Part shown: positions 9,353 through 19,953 of the stretch, piece by piece
How the letters are laid out: every line of letters starts with the position of its first letter
Position numbering within the stretch: the stretch's first letter is position 1
Assembly: GCF_024105665.1 (NCBI RefSeq)
Contig: NZ_JAAAMK010000006.1
Location: 124,001-188,000 of the forward strand
Direction of reading: 5' to 3'
Length of the DNA stretch: 64,000 nt
DNA from: Aliihoeflea aestuarii
Lineage (GTDB): Bacteria; Pseudomonadota; Alphaproteobacteria; Rhizobiales; Rhizobiaceae
Program-made: the position numbers and the translations under genes
The notes under the pieces: model-generated
The model's input: the letters and a program-made list of their open reading frames with translations, nothing else
Database searches by the model: none
Told to the model about the DNA's origin: nothing

Positions 9353-10236
9353 CGCTCGATCCGTCTGTTGAATTCGCCTGAGGCGTAACTGCTTGTGGCT
9401 TCCACGAACCAGGAAGGCCGCTCGGCGCGCAAATGTTCCGCTGCGCGGCGGGCTGCTGTCATGTCTGGAAACAGCCCGAAGCAGGTCGCGCCCGAGCCTG
9501 ACATGCGGGCAAGGTTCGCACCCAACGCGTCGAGCGCTGTCAGCACGTCGGCAATCATCGGCGCATAGCCGACGGCCGGAGCTTGCAGATCGTTGCGGCA
9601 CTGTTCCAGCCACGCCGTCACCTGTGCCATGCTTGCCGCGTCGGTCAAAGGGGGCAGGGGTGCGTTGTCGGGTGAAGACAGCCGGCGGAAGATTTCGGGT
9701 GTCGGCACCTCGACGCCCGGATTGGCAATGACGAGGGACAGAGCCGGAAACGGTTCGACAAGAGCGATCTCGTCGCCGATGCCGCGCGCGATCAGCGGCT
9801 CGGCGACAAGGCACATCGGAACGTCCGCGCCGAGCGTCGATCCCATGGATGGCAGATGTATCTTTGAACCAAGTAGCTCCGCCATCCCTGCAAGGCAGGC
9901 GGCAGCGTCGCTCGAACCGCCGCCGATGCCCGATGCGGGCGGCAGGTTTTTGGTCAGGACGATCGATACAGGTCCGGGATCGCCGAGGCGCGCCCGGAAA
10001 AGATCGCGCGCGCGCAACACGAGATTGTCGCCTCCGGTCGGGATTGCATCGGCGAACGGCCCGTCGATCGCGAACGAATCGAATCCGGCCTGTTCGACGG
10101 CGAGCCCGTCGCCCAGTTCTGTGAACACGACGAGCGAATGGAGGTCGTGATATCCGCCGGTGCGTCGCCCGGTGACATGCAGCGCCAGATTGATCTTGGC
10201 GGGCGCACGCACGCTCACGCGCTGCCGGTCGATCAC
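9349..10236 (-). CDS. ispE: 4-diphosphocytidyl-2-C-methyl-D-erythritol kinase
   Basis: GHMP kinase that phosphorylates CDP-methylerythritol in the MEP isoprenoid pathway. The opening APAKINLALHVTGRR motif and the ATP-binding glycine loop LPPASGIGGGSSDAAA are intact, and LARMSGSGATCFGLF is near the C-terminus. GTG at 10236 is preferred, with AAGGA about 11 bases upstream and ten residues before APAKIN. A TTG at 10257 would extend it by seven residues and overlap the upstream gene. Linked with moaB by a 4-bp overlap. Confidence 0.95.
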   Translation of the reverse strand: MIDRQRVSVRAPAKINLALHVTGRRTGGYHDLHSLVVFTELGDGLAVEQAGFDSFAIDGPFADAIPTGGDNLVLRARDLFRARLGDPGPVSIVLTKNLPPASGIGGGSSDAAACLAGMAELLGSKIHLPSMGSTLGADVPMCLVAEPLIARGIGDEIALVEPFPALSLVIANPGVEVPTPEIFRRLSSPDNAPLPPLTDAASMAQVTAWLEQCRNDLQAPAVGYAPMIADVLTALDALGANLARMSGSGATCFGLFPDMTAARRAAEHLRAERPSWFVEATSSYASGEFNRRIER

Positions 10237-10243
10237 ATCGATT

Positions 10244-10429
10244 TCAGTCCTTGGCAACCCGGTACTCGCCTGTCGCGGGGTCCTTGACGAGCGTGCCGAT
10301 CGCGCCTGTTCGCGCTTCCGTTTCCGCGCGGCGGGTGCGCGCGGTCAGCTTCTCGGCCTCGCGGATGAGCGCGCGGTAACCGATGAGGGCCGCAGCGCCG
10401 ACCGCCGCGAAGAAAATCAGTTGAGGCAT
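10244..10429 (-). CDS. Small conserved single-helix membrane protein
   Basis: Unrecognised 61-aa protein. One N-terminal hydrophobic helix (MPQLIFFAAVGAAALIGYR) is followed by a charged amphipathic stretch (EAEKLTARTRRAETEAR) and a conserved-looking tail, TLVKDPATGEYRVAKD. ATG 10429 avoids the overlap with sppA that a longer frame would create. It lies 73 bp downstream of sppA and just upstream of ispE. The position between a membrane peptidase and ispE, and the clear codon structure, suggest a real gene. Function unknown. Confidence 0.7.
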   Translation of the reverse strand: MPQLIFFAAVGAAALIGYRALIREAEKLTARTRRAETEARTGAIGTLVKDPATGEYRVAKD

Positions 10430-10502
10430 TGCGCCTGGTCCCTTGGCTCGATCGTCCATGTTGACATCGAAAAAGACATAGTAGGCTTTTTCGTGATGAC
10501 GT

Positions 10503-11357
10503 TCAAAGTCCGTATCGGTTCCAAAGTGCGCGCTCGCTTGCGATGTCGACCAATCCTTCGACTGCCGAATGCGCGATCTGCTGCGAAAGACCTCCAACGC
10601 CGAGCTTGCGGCCGAACAATCCGCGCGGCATCGCGATCAGTTGCAACCGCGTCTTGTCGCCGTAGCGCTCCTTCAATATCTGCCGCATGTCGCCGAGCTG
10701 GTCGACAAGCCCCAGTTCGAGCCCCTTCTTGCCGCTCCAGAACTGGCCGGTAAAAAGATCGGGATCATCGGACAATTTCGCGCCGCGTCGTTCGCGCACC
10801 AGGTCGATGAAGGTCTGGTGAACTTCCAGTTGCAGCGCCTTCAGGCGCTCAACGTCTTCTTTCTTCTCCGGCTGGAAGGGGTCGAGCACCGACTTGTTCT
10901 GCCCGGCGGTGTGGACACGCCGTTCGACGCCGATCTTCTTGATCAGGTCCTGAAAACCGAACGAGGCCGAGACGACGCCGATCGAGCCGACGATCGAGGA
11001 CGGATCGGCGATGATCTCGTCGCCTGCACAGGCGATCATGTAGCCGCCGGAGGCCGCGACGTCCTCGACGAAGACGAGCACGCTCTTGTTCTTCTCATGC
11101 GCCAGATCGCGGATGCGCTTGAAGATCAGCCGCGACTGGACAGGCGAGCCGCCCGGCGAATTGATGGAGATCGCGACGGCAGGGGCATCTTGAACGGCGA
11201 ACGCCTTTTCGATCAGGGCCGCCGTCGTGGCGAGCGACAGATTCTGCCGCATCGGGCTCGAACCGGAGAGGATCGTTCCGTGAAGCCGGATGACCGGAAT
11301 GGTGACGACTGATGAACGCAGGGATTTGGGAAGAAGCTTGTTGACGAGGCGTCGCAC
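10503..11357 (-). CDS. sppA: S49 family signal peptide peptidase (SppA/SohB-like)
   Basis: Serine peptidase that clears signal peptides and membrane fragments. Key features are the SINSPGGSPVQSRLIF segment and the nucleophile loop EDVAASGGYMIACAGDEI, with the serine in AASGGY, followed by IVGSIGVVSASFGF. The catalytic lysine typical of short S49 enzymes is expected later in the domain (the RRVHTAGQNKS region). At 284 aa it is the short, single-domain type. The start is GTG, and no strong N-terminal anchor is evident beyond a weak hydrophobic stretch. Heads the minus-strand group that runs to moaB. Confidence 0.9.
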   Translation of the reverse strand: MRRLVNKLLPKSLRSSVVTIPVIRLHGTILSGSSPMRQNLSLATTAALIEKAFAVQDAPAVAISINSPGGSPVQSRLIFKRIRDLAHEKNKSVLVFVEDVAASGGYMIACAGDEIIADPSSIVGSIGVVSASFGFQDLIKKIGVERRVHTAGQNKSVLDPFQPEKKEDVERLKALQLEVHQTFIDLVRERRGAKLSDDPDLFTGQFWSGKKGLELGLVDQLGDMRQILKERYGDKTRLQLIAMPRGLFGRKLGVGGLSQQIAHSAVEGLVDIASERALWNRYGL

Positions 11358-11424
11358 GATGGTCTGAATCTCCTATTTGTTCAAACCATGTAGGAAAGCC
11401 GGCCGATTCCGCAATGCGGCCTGC

Positions 11425-12210
11425 TCAGTCGCCGAACAGCGTGGCACGTCCGTTGATGATCGCGTCGGCCGTCTCGGTGAAGCCGTTTCCGGCCGCGTGG
11501 TGAAGATGAAGCGGTGCCAGGATCGAGAGCGCGCCGCGCCGGCCGCGCCATGCGCGAAGCACGATCCGGATCGCCGCCTTGCCGGGGCGCGGATGGATCG
11601 CGATCAGTTCCGCCGAACCGAAGCGGCCGTCGATCGCGGCGAGAATTTCGGCGAGCGAGGCGGGCCGCGCGATGATCGCAAGCCCACCGCCGGGACGGAC
11701 GATGGCTGCGGCAGTGCGCACCCAGTCCGCGAACATCGTGCTGTTCATCACATGCGCGGCCACGCGCAGCGTGTCGGGAGAGGCGCGGTCGCGAGCTTCG
11801 TTGAAGGGCGGATTCATGATCGCGAAGCCGCATGAATTGTCGCCGAGCCCCGCCTCGTGCCGCGCGTTGCCGCGCAAGGTCACATCGGCGACCAGCAAAT
11901 CCGCGCGTGTCGAAAGCATCGCGTTTTCGGGAAGGGCTAGGGTGCGCCGGGCAAAACCTGCCATTTCGGGCTCGCGTTCGACGAGCCGCACTGAGGCCCC
12001 GTCGCAGCGTGCGAGAACCGCAAGCCCCGCGCCGCCGGCGCCGGCGCCCAGATCGGCGACGCGTCCTGCAAAGCCGGAGGGGACCGAAGCTGCCAGGATC
12101 ATTGCGTCGAGGCCGGCGCGGTGTCCCCGGCCGGAAGGCTGGACGAGGTGGAACCGGCCGCGATGAAACGCATCGATCGTGTGGTCTCCAGAATCTTCGA
12201 GCCCGCTCAT
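11425..12210 (-). CDS. TrmN6-like class I methyltransferase
   Basis: SAM-dependent N6-adenine-type methyltransferase, similar to tRNA1(Val) A37 methyltransferase (TrmN6/YfiC). The SAM motif is VADLGAGAGGAGLAVLAR, and the catalytic NPPF motif (AIMNPPFNEARDR) is typical of adenine or glutamine N-methylation. The FHLVQPSGRGHRAGLDAMIL opening is characteristic of the group. The 261-aa length fits. The ATG overlaps the DUF2007 stop by 4 bp, so they form one unit. Exact RNA target is inferred, not shown. Confidence 0.85.
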   Translation of the reverse strand: MSGLEDSGDHTIDAFHRGRFHLVQPSGRGHRAGLDAMILAASVPSGFAGRVADLGAGAGGAGLAVLARCDGASVRLVEREPEMAGFARRTLALPENAMLSTRADLLVADVTLRGNARHEAGLGDNSCGFAIMNPPFNEARDRASPDTLRVAAHVMNSTMFADWVRTAAAIVRPGGGLAIIARPASLAEILAAIDGRFGSAELIAIHPRPGKAAIRIVLRAWRGRRGALSILAPLHLHHAAGNGFTETADAIINGRATLFGD

Positions 12211-12428
12211 TCCTTGAGTTCGTCGACGATCCCTGCGTCCGTCAAAACACGGCGGGCCTGCGCGTAGTCGTCTTCGGCGGTCATGACCCGCTGTGGCAGG
12301 ATGCCGAGCGAGCCTTCCAGCACGCTCATGTTCTGGTCCGCGACGAAGAAATCGATGTCGGCGTCGCGCAATAGCGACTGGACGAAGGAGATCAGCACGG
12401 CGTCGTTCGTTCGCATCAGTTCACGCAT
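12207..12428 (-). CDS. DUF2007 domain protein
   Basis: Compact 73-aa protein with the DUF2007 pattern: MRELMRTNDAVLISFVQSLL, DADIDFFVADQNMSVLEGSLG and QRVMTAEDDYAQARRVL. DUF2007 folds resemble small signal-transducing or ligand-binding domains, but the role is unknown. Translationally coupled (ATGA) to the TrmN6-like methyltransferase, an arrangement typical of alphaproteobacteria. Divergent from the prenyl synthase gene. Confidence 0.88.
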   Translation of the reverse strand: MRELMRTNDAVLISFVQSLLRDADIDFFVADQNMSVLEGSLGILPQRVMTAEDDYAQARRVLTDAGIVDELKE

Positions 12429-12582
12429 ATGGGCCTTTCGATTTTTTACCCTATGTAGCTGTCGCGGGGCACAGCGAAAAGCCTGCTGGAAAGCGCGATC
12501 TTGCGCCAATTCGCCTCTTGCCCGGAATCGCCCCCCGCCATAATGTCCGCGCCGATGCGGCAAGGCCGCCATGGAGATCCTT

Positions 12583-13599
12583 TTGAGCGTCGTAGTTAAA
12601 ATCGACAGCCCGCGCGAGAATACGGCATCGATCGATGCGCTGCTCGACATCACGCGTGCCGACATGGCCAAGGTCAACGACCTGATCCTGTCGAAGGCGG
12701 GCTCCCATGTCGAGATGATTCCCCAGATCGCCAATCACCTGATCTCGTCGGGCGGCAAGCGCCTGCGCCCGATGATGACGCTCGCGGCCGCACAGATGTT
12801 CGGCTATTCGGGCGACGGACATGTCAAGCTCGCCATGGCTGTCGAGTTCATGCACACGGCGACGCTGCTTCACGACGATGTGGTCGATGAGAGCGCGCTG
12901 CGCCGCGGTAAAAGCACCGCGCGCATGATCTGGGGCAATCAGGCGAGCGTTCTCGTCGGCGATTATTTGCTCGGTCAGGCTTTCCGGGTGATGGTCGATG
13001 TCGGCTCGCTGGAAGCTCTCGACGTGCTGTCCTCGGCCGCCTCGGTCATCGCCGAGGGCGAGGTGATGCAGCTTGGCGTCGCCAAGAATCTGGAAACCAC
13101 CGAAGACGATTATCTCGCGGTCATCAAGGCCAAGACCGCCGCGCTTTTTTCGGCCGCCGCCGAGGTCGGGCCGATCATCGCGGATGTTTCTAAGGCCGAT
13201 CGCGCCGCCCTGCGGTCCTACGGCACCAATCTCGGCCTCGCCTTCCAGCTCGTCGACGATGCGCTCGATTATGGCGGCAATGCCAAGGATCTCGGCAAGA
13301 ATGTCGGCGACGATTTCCGCGAAGGCAAGGTGACGCTGCCGGTCATCTTGAGCTTCCGGCGCGGGACGGACGACGAACGCGCATTTTGGAAGCGCGCCAT
13401 CGAGGAAGCCCAGAGCGACGACACGGCGCTGGAAAAGGCACGCGGACTGATGGTCAAGCATGGTGCGATCGGCGATACGATCGCGCGCGCCCGCCATTTC
13501 GGCGATATCGCCCGCGATGCACTCGCGCCCTTGCCCGAAAGCACCCAGAAACGCGCGCTCATCGATGTGATCGATTTTTGCATCAGCCGCGTTTCCTGA
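12583..13599 (+). CDS. ispB: Long-chain polyprenyl diphosphate synthase
   Basis: Trans-prenyltransferase that makes the ubiquinone side-chain precursor (octaprenyl or decaprenyl) from FPP and IPP. The first aspartate-rich motif is LLHDDVVDES and the second LVDDALDYGGN, with GGKRLRPMM at the IPP-binding end and GEVMQLGVAKN in the middle. A TTG at 12583 with GGAG five bases before it gives the usual N-terminus. The ATG at 12571 would add four residues but lacks a ribosome site. Chain length cannot be read from sequence, and decaprenyl is usual in Hyphomicrobiales. Its product is the substrate for UbiA encoded at 25.4 kb. Confidence 0.92.
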   Translation: MSVVVKIDSPRENTASIDALLDITRADMAKVNDLILSKAGSHVEMIPQIANHLISSGGKRLRPMMTLAAAQMFGYSGDGHVKLAMAVEFMHTATLLHDDVVDESALRRGKSTARMIWGNQASVLVGDYLLGQAFRVMVDVGSLEALDVLSSAASVIAEGEVMQLGVAKNLETTEDDYLAVIKAKTAALFSAAAEVGPIIADVSKADRAALRSYGTNLGLAFQLVDDALDYGGNAKDLGKNVGDDFREGKVTLPVILSFRRGTDDERAFWKRAIEEAQSDDTALEKARGLMVKHGAIGDTIARARHFGDIARDALAPLPESTQKRALIDVIDFCISRVS

Positions 13600-13835
13600 C
13601 CCCGTGTTGAGCGGAACGTGAAGACCGGCCTGCCTGTGCGCGATTGAAGCGCGTCCCCAAAAAGGCCATGCTTGCATGAACGCCTGAGCGCGAGTCCTAA
13701 GCTGAATCCACGCCGCCGGAATTGATGGCACTGGATTTTCGCCAAGGTGAACGCTCTGTCAGTATGACGGGCCGGGGCGGCGATTCGAGGAGTCGCGGTC
13801 AAGGCCTTGATGCCAATCGATCAGGAAGGGAAGCG

Positions 13836-15863
13836 ATGCCGCGTTCCACCGACAAAATTCTCGCCGCCGTCGCTCTCGCGCTCGGCCTGGCGGTATCCGG
13901 TTCGGCTTCGGCGCAGACGGCCGGGCAATCCGGTTCGCAGCCGACGGAACGAATCAGCGTCAATTCCTTTTCCGGCGCGTATCTGGCCGCGCGCGCCGCA
14001 GAGGTCGACAACGACGTCGATCGGGCCGTTGCCTATTATCAACGCGCGCTCGCCTTCAATCCGACTGATGAAGCGATTCAGCAGAGCCTGATGGTTCTCC
14101 TGATCTCGCGCGGCGATTTCGACGAGGCGCTGCCATTCGCCGACGATCTGCGCGATGTGGCCGATATCGAGCGCTTTTCGAGGCTTGCCCTGGCCGTCGA
14201 TGCGATCCGTTCCGACAATTCCGACGAGGCGCTCGAACTGCTCACCTTCGATGGGCAGTCCGATCTCGACCGTCTGATCACCTCCATCATCAGCGCCTGG
14301 GTGGAGGCGGGGCAGGGCGATGCCGAGGCCGCACTCGCCCGGCTCGACGCCATCGAGGGGCCGCCATGGTACGGACTATTCACGAACTACCATCGCGGTC
14401 TGATCGCAGCATCGGCAGGTCTGGACGATCAGGCGGAGCAGTTCTTCTCCAGCGCCACGGCCAATCTGGAAGCGGGCGGCGGTGCGCCGGAAGTGTTCCT
14501 GCGCGCCCACGAAGCCTATGCGCGCTTCCGCGCGGTGAACGGCGATACGGATACCGCGCTCGACATTCTGGCCAAGGCCGACGAACTCGCCTCTGACCGG
14601 GTCACCGTCACGGCGTTGCGTGAGCAGATCGAGGCGGGTGAGGAAATCGAGCCGCCGGCCGCCGATACGAGTGCCGGCGCGTCGGAAATCCTGCTTAACC
14701 TGTCGACCGCGCTCAATCGCGGCGGTGGAGAGGCGTTCGTAAAGCTCTACCTGCATTACGCGCTGGCGCTCGAACCGAATAGCGACGCGGTTTTGCTGCA
14801 ACTCGGCGGCATCGCCGAAATGCAGCGCAATGCGGAGGAAGCGATCGCCATCTATGGCCGCATCCCCGAGGCTTCGCCGCTTCGCCGCGTTTCCGAACTT
14901 CAGGTGGGTCTCAACCTGGCCGATCTCGACCGGCATGACGAGGCCGTCGAGCATCTCGAACCGTTGCTCGAAGCCGCGCCGGACGATCGTCGCGCCTATC
15001 TCGCGCTTGGCGGGGTCTATGCCTCGCAGCAGAAATTCGCCGAAGCCGCCGAGGTTTACGAACGCGCGCTCGCCCGGATCGCGACGCCCGAACCTGCCGA
15101 CTGGAACCTCTTTTACCAGCGCGGCATCGCTTACGAGCGCACGAAGCAGTGGGACAGGGCCGAGCCGGACTTCCACACGGCGTTGGAGCTCTTTCCCGAC
15201 CATCCGCAGGTTCTGAACTATCTGGGCTATTCCTGGGTCGACATGGGGATCAATCTGGAAGAGGGGCTGGGCCTTATCGAGCGGGCCGTCGAACTGCGGC
15301 CGAGCGATGGCTACATCGTGGATTCGCTCGGCTGGGCCTTTTATCGCCTCGAACGATATGACGAAGCCGTCACCGAACTGGAGCGCGCGGTCAATCTGAT
15401 GCCGGCCGATCCGGTCCTCAACGATCATCTTGGCGACGCCTATTGGCAGGTCGGAAGACGCCTTGAGGCCAGTTTCCAGTGGAGCCACGCCCGCGACCTC
15501 GAACCCGAGCCCGAACTGCTCGAAGACATCGAACGCAAATTGCGCGAGGGTCTCGTCGAGGCAAGCGTCGAACCCGAAATCGCCGCGCAGGACGTCGCCA
15601 GCCTCAACTCGGCGACGACGGAGCCGGTGCCCTCCGAAACTGAACCCACACAATCCGAGCGGGTCGCCACGGTTTCGACGCCGGAACCGGAGCCGACGGA
15701 GGCCACCCATGCGGTCGCGCCCGGCCAGTCGCTATGGGAAATCGCGCGGGATCGCCTCGGCGACGGCAACCGTTTCCGTGAAATCCTCGACCTCAATCCC
15801 GATCTGCGCGGCAATCCTAATCTGCTGCGTCCGGGCCAGACGCTGGTCCTGCCACAGAACTAA
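13836..15863 (+). CDS. Secreted TPR protein with C-terminal LysM domain
   Basis: 675-aa protein with a clean signal peptide ([20 protein letters not shown], cleavage after about residue 26), then many TPR units. Clear examples are [40 protein letters not shown] and a [23 protein letters not shown] region. An E/P/T-rich linker (about residues 590-625) leads to a LysM domain: [20 protein letters not shown], then [24 protein letters not shown] (about residues 625-673). ATG 13836 has AGGAAGGGA upstream. TPR suggests periplasmic protein scaffolding, and LysM suggests peptidoglycan binding. Rhizobial relatives usually end before a LysM, so this is a notable domain addition. Upstream 236 bp holds no gene. 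Confidence 0.85.
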   Translation: MPRSTDKILAAVALALGLAVSGSASAQTAGQSGSQPTERISVNSFSGAYLAARAAEVDNDVDRAVAYYQRALAFNPTDEAIQQSLMVLLISRGDFDEALPFADDLRDVADIERFSRLALAVDAIRSDNSDEALELLTFDGQSDLDRLITSIISAWVEAGQGDAEAALARLDAIEGPPWYGLFTNYHRGLIAASAGLDDQAEQFFSSATANLEAGGGAPEVFLRAHEAYARFRAVNGDTDTALDILAKADELASDRVTVTALREQIEAGEEIEPPAADTSAGASEILLNLSTALNRGGGEAFVKLYLHYALALEPNSDAVLLQLGGIAEMQRNAEEAIAIYGRIPEASPLRRVSELQVGLNLADLDRHDEAVEHLEPLLEAAPDDRRAYLALGGVYASQQKFAEAAEVYERALARIATPEPADWNLFYQRGIAYERTKQWDRAEPDFHTALELFPDHPQVLNYLGYSWVDMGINLEEGLGLIERAVELRPSDGYIVDSLGWAFYRLERYDEAVTELERAVNLMPADPVLNDHLGDAYWQVGRRLEASFQWSHARDLEPEPELLEDIERKLREGLVEASVEPEIAAQDVASLNSATTEPVPSETEPTQSERVATVSTPEPEPTEATHAVAPGQSLWEIARDRLGDGNRFREILDLNPDLRGNPNLLRPGQTLVLPQN

Positions 15864-15870
15864 AGCGCGA

Positions 15871-16167
15871 TCAGCGCCGCCAGGGCAACTCCGCCGGACA
15901 TTCCACCCAGCGGCCCTGTTCGGTGGTGCTGCATTGCAATTGAAGCTGCGACAGGCGCCGCTCCGACGGGTTGAGCTTCCGGCAGATGCAGCGTGCTTCG
16001 CGCGTGTCGAGCCGCACCGTGTCGCACGCCGGTGTGACGCACAAGAGACCCGTCACTTCGTCGTGCGTCTGGCCTTCGCCGGGCCTGAACTGCGCCTGGG
16101 CGCTTGCAACCATACCTGCCGTCAAAAGCAGGACGGCCAGCGAGATGCGCGTGACTTTACGTTTCAT
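15871..16167 (-). CDS. Small secreted cysteine-containing protein
   Basis: Unrecognised 98-aa protein. Signal peptide ([20 protein letters not shown], then ASAQA) is followed by a mature region with six cysteines in [32 protein letters not shown] and VECPAEL, suggesting disulfides in the periplasm. GAGGAG lies 7 bases before the ATG. Convergent with the TPR-LysM gene (7 bp between stops) and divergent from glyQ. Function unknown. Confidence 0.7.
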   Translation of the reverse strand: MKRKVTRISLAVLLLTAGMVASAQAQFRPGEGQTHDEVTGLLCVTPACDTVRLDTREARCICRKLNPSERRLSQLQLQCSTTEQGRWVECPAELPWRR

Positions 16168-16284
16168 GCCCGGTCTCCTCACGACGGAAAGCTGCTGATC
16201 CTTGAAACGGATGCCGGCGACACCCGTTCCGTTTCCTCGCGCGGTGCTGTAGGACTGCCGGAAACGATACCAGAGACGAGTTCA

Positions 16285-17229
16285 ATGACTGCCGCCCACA
16301 TGCACCCATCGCGCTCCTTTCAGGGGCTGATTCTCGCGCTTCACAATTACTGGGCCGACTATGGCTGCGTGGTTCTCCAGCCCTACGACATGGAAGTCGG
16401 TGCGGGTACGTTTCATCCTGCGACGACCCTGCGCTCGCTGGGGCCGAAGCCCTGGAACGCGGCCTATGTGCAGCCCTCGCGCCGCCCCAAGGATGGCCGT
16501 TACGGCGAGAATCCGAACCGGCTCCAGCATTACTACCAGTATCAGGTGATCCTGAAGCCGAACCCGCCCAATCTTCAGGAGCTTTACCTCGGCTCGCTGG
16601 CTGCCATCGGCCTCGACATGTCGGTCCACGACGTGCGCTTCGTCGAGGACGATTGGGAAAGCCCGACGCTGGGCGCATGGGGCCTCGGCTGGGAGTGCTG
16701 GTGCGACGGTATGGAAGTCTCGCAGTTCACCTATTTCCAGCAGGTCTGCGGCATCGAATGCGCGCCGGTCGCGGGCGAACTGACCTACGGGCTGGAGCGC
16801 CTCGCTATGTATGTTCAGGGCGTCGACAACGTCTATGACCTGAATTTCAACGGCCGCGAGGGCGACGAGAAGGTCACCTATGGCGACGTCTTCCTGCAGG
16901 CCGAGCAGGAATATTCGCGGTACAATTTCGAATTCGCCAATACGGCGGTGCTGTTCCGCCATTTCGAAGAGGCCGAGGCCGAGTGCAAGGCGCTGCTCGC
17001 CGCCGGCGAAGCTGCTCCGGGCGCCAATGCGGCCCTGCATAAATGCGTCTTCCCGGCCTATGATCAGGCGATCAAGGCGAGCCACGTCTTCAACCTTCTC
17101 GACGCGCGGGGCGTCATTTCGGTCACCGAGCGCCAGAGCTACATCCTGCGCGTGCGCAATCTCGCCAAGGGGTGCGGAGAAGCGTTCCTGAGGACGGACG
17201 CGGGCGGCGCGACGATGAAAGCGGCCTGA
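16285..17229 (+). CDS. glyQ: Glycine--tRNA ligase alpha subunit
   Basis: Catalytic alpha subunit of the alpha2-beta2 bacterial glycyl-tRNA synthetase. Class II motifs are plain: [65 protein letters not shown] and GLERLAMY. The 314-aa length is usual. ATG 16285 was chosen because the frame upstream overlaps the TPR gene. Separated from glyS by lemA and a DUF2207 gene, so the four plus-strand genes probably form an operon. Confidence 0.97.
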   Translation: MTAAHMHPSRSFQGLILALHNYWADYGCVVLQPYDMEVGAGTFHPATTLRSLGPKPWNAAYVQPSRRPKDGRYGENPNRLQHYYQYQVILKPNPPNLQELYLGSLAAIGLDMSVHDVRFVEDDWESPTLGAWGLGWECWCDGMEVSQFTYFQQVCGIECAPVAGELTYGLERLAMYVQGVDNVYDLNFNGREGDEKVTYGDVFLQAEQEYSRYNFEFANTAVLFRHFEEAEAECKALLAAGEAAPGANAALHKCVFPAYDQAIKASHVFNLLDARGVISVTERQSYILRVRNLAKGCGEAFLRTDAGGATMKAA

Positions 17230-17345
17230 TCCTGTGCATTTCGCAGCCGGTCGGCACGACTGGCGTCGTAACGTGCGGGGAAACGGGCTTTTCACGAAAT
17301 ATCGGTCGCGTTAGCCTGCAACCATCTTAAGGGGGACCCCACATC

Positions 17346-17915
17346 ATGGATTTCGGCATCGGCACCATCCTTCTCGTCCTCGCGGTGCTTGTCGCGGGCT
17401 ACGCGATCGTCATCTACAATGCGCTCGTGCGCTTGCGGCAGATGGTGCGCGAGGCGTGGTCGGGCATCGACGTGCAGTTGAAGCGCCGCGCCGACCTGAT
17501 CCCCAACCTGATCGAGACGGTCAAGGGCTACGCCGCTCATGAACGCGGCACGCTGGACGAGGTGACGGAACTTCGCGCCCGCGCGCAAGGCTTGCCGTCG
17601 GGCGATGTCGCGGGCCGCGCGCAGGTGGAGGGCATGCTGTCGCAGGCGCTCGGCCGGCTTTTCGCCGTCGCCGAGGCCTATCCGGATCTGAAGGCGAACC
17701 AGAACTTCGCGCAATTGCAGACGACGCTCGAAACGCTGGAAAGCGAAATCCAGATGTCGCGCCGCTATTACAACGGCTCGGCGCGCGACCTGAACATCAA
17801 GGTCGAGAGCTTCCCGTCCAATCTGGTCGCCGGTGCATTCGGATTCTCGAAGGCCGATTATTTCGAGATCGACGATCCTGCGGACCGCACTGTCCCGCAA
17901 GTCTCCTTCACCTGA
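17346..17915 (+). CDS. lemA: LemA family protein
   Basis: One N-terminal membrane helix ([20 protein letters not shown]) precedes a helical domain with the LemA signature [20 protein letters not shown] and [20 protein letters not shown]. The N-terminus is predicted short and the helical domain cytoplasmic. LemA is widespread, and its role is not settled. AAGGGGG precedes the ATG. The next gene, only 14 bp away, encodes a DUF2207 membrane protein, the usual LemA partner. Confidence 0.92.
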   Translation: MDFGIGTILLVLAVLVAGYAIVIYNALVRLRQMVREAWSGIDVQLKRRADLIPNLIETVKGYAAHERGTLDEVTELRARAQGLPSGDVAGRAQVEGMLSQALGRLFAVAEAYPDLKANQNFAQLQTTLETLESEIQMSRRYYNGSARDLNIKVESFPSNLVAGAFGFSKADYFEIDDPADRTVPQVSFT

Positions 17916-17929
17916 GCGGCGCTTCTATC

Positions 17930-19870
17930 GTGACCTTGCTCGCCCGTTTCGCCATCGTCCTGATTCTCGCAGTCTTTCCGGTCGTTGCCAACGCGGCCGA
18001 GGAAATCCCCTCTTTCCGTTCCACGATCGATGTGGGTGCGGACGGAAAACTCCTCGTCAGCGAGGAAATCGCGGTCAATGTCGAGGGGAGGGACATTTCC
18101 CGCGGCATCTTCCGCGATATTCCCTTGCGCTATGAGGATTCGTCCGGGCGCCTGCGTGAAGTCGGCCTCGAAATTCTCGCCGTCACGCGCGACGGCAGTC
18201 CAGAGCCCTACGTGACCGAACGAGCTTCAGGCATGCTGCGCGTCAGGATCGGCGATGCCGACAGGCTGCTTGCGCACGGTCTCCACACCTATGAGATCGT
18301 CTACGAGACGACGCGCCAGATCCGCTTCTTCGACGACCATGACGAGCTTTACTGGAATGTCACCGGCAATGGCTGGGACTTTCCGATCCGCGAGGCGACG
18401 GCCGACATTCATCTGCCGCAGAGTGCGCGGGCTCGCGACGTAACCTTCTTCACCGGCCCGTACGGATCGACCGAGCAGGCGGCCAGCGCCGAGCTTCTCG
18501 GCGGCGGCAACCGCATCGAGGTGAGGGCGACGCGCTCCCTCGGCCCGCGCGAGGGGCTGACGGCCGTCGTCGCGATTCCCAAGGGCGTCATCGCGCCGCC
18601 AGGACCGGAGGAAGAACGGGCGCTCTGGTGGGCGGATTACGGCGCATTGATCATCGGCGGCATCGGACTTGCCGTCGTGTTCGCTTATTATCTGTGGGCA
18701 TGGAGCCGGGTCGGGCGTGATCCGCCCGCTGGCGTCATGGTGCCGCGCTGGACACCGCCGGACGGCATTTCGCCCGCGCTCGTCAATTACATCGACAAGC
18801 GGGGCTTTAGCGGGCAAGGCTGGGATGCGTTCTCGGCGGCCGTGATAGATCTGGCGGTCAAGGGCCATGTCGAGCTCGAAAATCTCAAGGGCGACCTGAC
18901 GATCCACCGCAAGGGCTCCGGCTTGCCCGCCGGCCTGCCTGTCGGCGAAGCCGCCATCCTGAAGGAATTGCCGGGCGAGGGCGACACGCTGACGGTTGAC
19001 AAGGCGAATGGCGAACGCGTCCAGAAAACAGGCAAGGCGTTCCGCACCGCGATCGAGAAGGAGCATCGCGACAGTTTCTATCGCCAGAATGGATCATATC
19101 TGTTTGCCGGTGTGATCCTGTCCGTTCTGACGATGCTGGCGATGCTCACGCTGTCCGATGTCAGCATGGGAACAGTCATCGTCCTGCTGGCGACGTCGTT
19201 TCCCTCGCTGATCATTGCCTTCGTCGCCGTGCATATTGCACGCAGCCTCAGTCGAGCGCGCACGCTGGGGCAGCGCGTCATGGCCGTCGCCGTCGCCGGC
19301 TTCATGGCATTCGTCGTGCAATCGATGTTATCGGGCGTTATCGGTGCCCTTCTTCCCCGCTGGGTCGATCTGCCGACCGTGGCGCCCTTTATCGTCTATA
19401 TCGGTATTTTGACGGTCAACATCACCTTCTTCTTCCTCATGGGCGCTCCGACGCCGCTCGGCCGCAAGAAAATGGATGAGATCGCGGGTCTGCGTCATTA
19501 TCTGACGGTCGCCGAAAAGGACCGCCTGAATATGCAGGGCGCGCCTAAAATGTCGCCGCAGCATTTCGAGACGCTTTTGCCTTACGCCGTCGCACTCGGC
19601 GTGGAAAAGCCCTGGTCGCGTGCCTTCGACGCCTGGCTTGCGGCTGCCACGGCTGCCGGTGTCGCTGCCGGCTATGTCGGCCCGATCTGGTATCGCGGCG
19701 GGTCCTTCGACGCCGGTTCCATCGGCACCGATCTCGGCAGCATGGCGACGTCCATGGCGAACAGCTTCACCGCGTCCTTGCCCACGCCGAAATCGTCTTC
19801 GTCCGGCTTTTCCGGTGGCGGTGGCTTTTCGGGCGGCGGTGGCGGCGGCGGAGGTGGCGGCGGCTGGTAA
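17930..19870 (+). CDS. DUF2207 membrane protein with glycine-rich tail
   Basis: Predicted membrane protein of 646 aa: a signal peptide ([20 protein letters not shown]), a beta-rich extracytoplasmic DUF2207 domain ([20 protein letters not shown] to about residue 215), a membrane helix ([19 protein letters not shown]), a cytoplasmic part and three more helices around residues 385-510. The extreme C-terminus is FSGGGGFSG followed by a long glycine run ending in W. Such Gly-rich tails are common in LemA/TPM partner proteins. Start is GTG, and it follows lemA closely. Role unknown, probably an envelope stress or quality-control function with LemA. Confidence 0.85.
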   Translation: MTLLARFAIVLILAVFPVVANAAEEIPSFRSTIDVGADGKLLVSEEIAVNVEGRDISRGIFRDIPLRYEDSSGRLREVGLEILAVTRDGSPEPYVTERASGMLRVRIGDADRLLAHGLHTYEIVYETTRQIRFFDDHDELYWNVTGNGWDFPIREATADIHLPQSARARDVTFFTGPYGSTEQAASAELLGGGNRIEVRATRSLGPREGLTAVVAIPKGVIAPPGPEEERALWWADYGALIIGGIGLAVVFAYYLWAWSRVGRDPPAGVMVPRWTPPDGISPALVNYIDKRGFSGQGWDAFSAAVIDLAVKGHVELENLKGDLTIHRKGSGLPAGLPVGEAAILKELPGEGDTLTVDKANGERVQKTGKAFRTAIEKEHRDSFYRQNGSYLFAGVILSVLTMLAMLTLSDVSMGTVIVLLATSFPSLIIAFVAVHIARSLSRARTLGQRVMAVAVAGFMAFVVQSMLSGVIGALLPRWVDLPTVAPFIVYIGILTVNITFFFLMGAPTPLGRKKMDEIAGLRHYLTVAEKDRLNMQGAPKMSPQHFETLLPYAVALGVEKPWSRAFDAWLAAATAAGVAAGYVGPIWYRGGSFDAGSIGTDLGSMATSMANSFTASLPTPKSSSSGFSGGGGFSGGGGGGGGGGGW

Positions 19871-19953
19871 AATGACCGCCGACGCATGACAAATTCCCCG
19901 CGTCTTGGTAGAGCCGCCCTTTCGACGCCCTCATCAGCAATGTGACATCCCCA

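Noticed and set aside
15430-17229. 599-aa frame that extends glyQ upstream into the TPR gene
   Set aside because: The first 285 codons are an off-frame reading of the TPR-LysM gene and intergenic region; glyQ starts at 16285.
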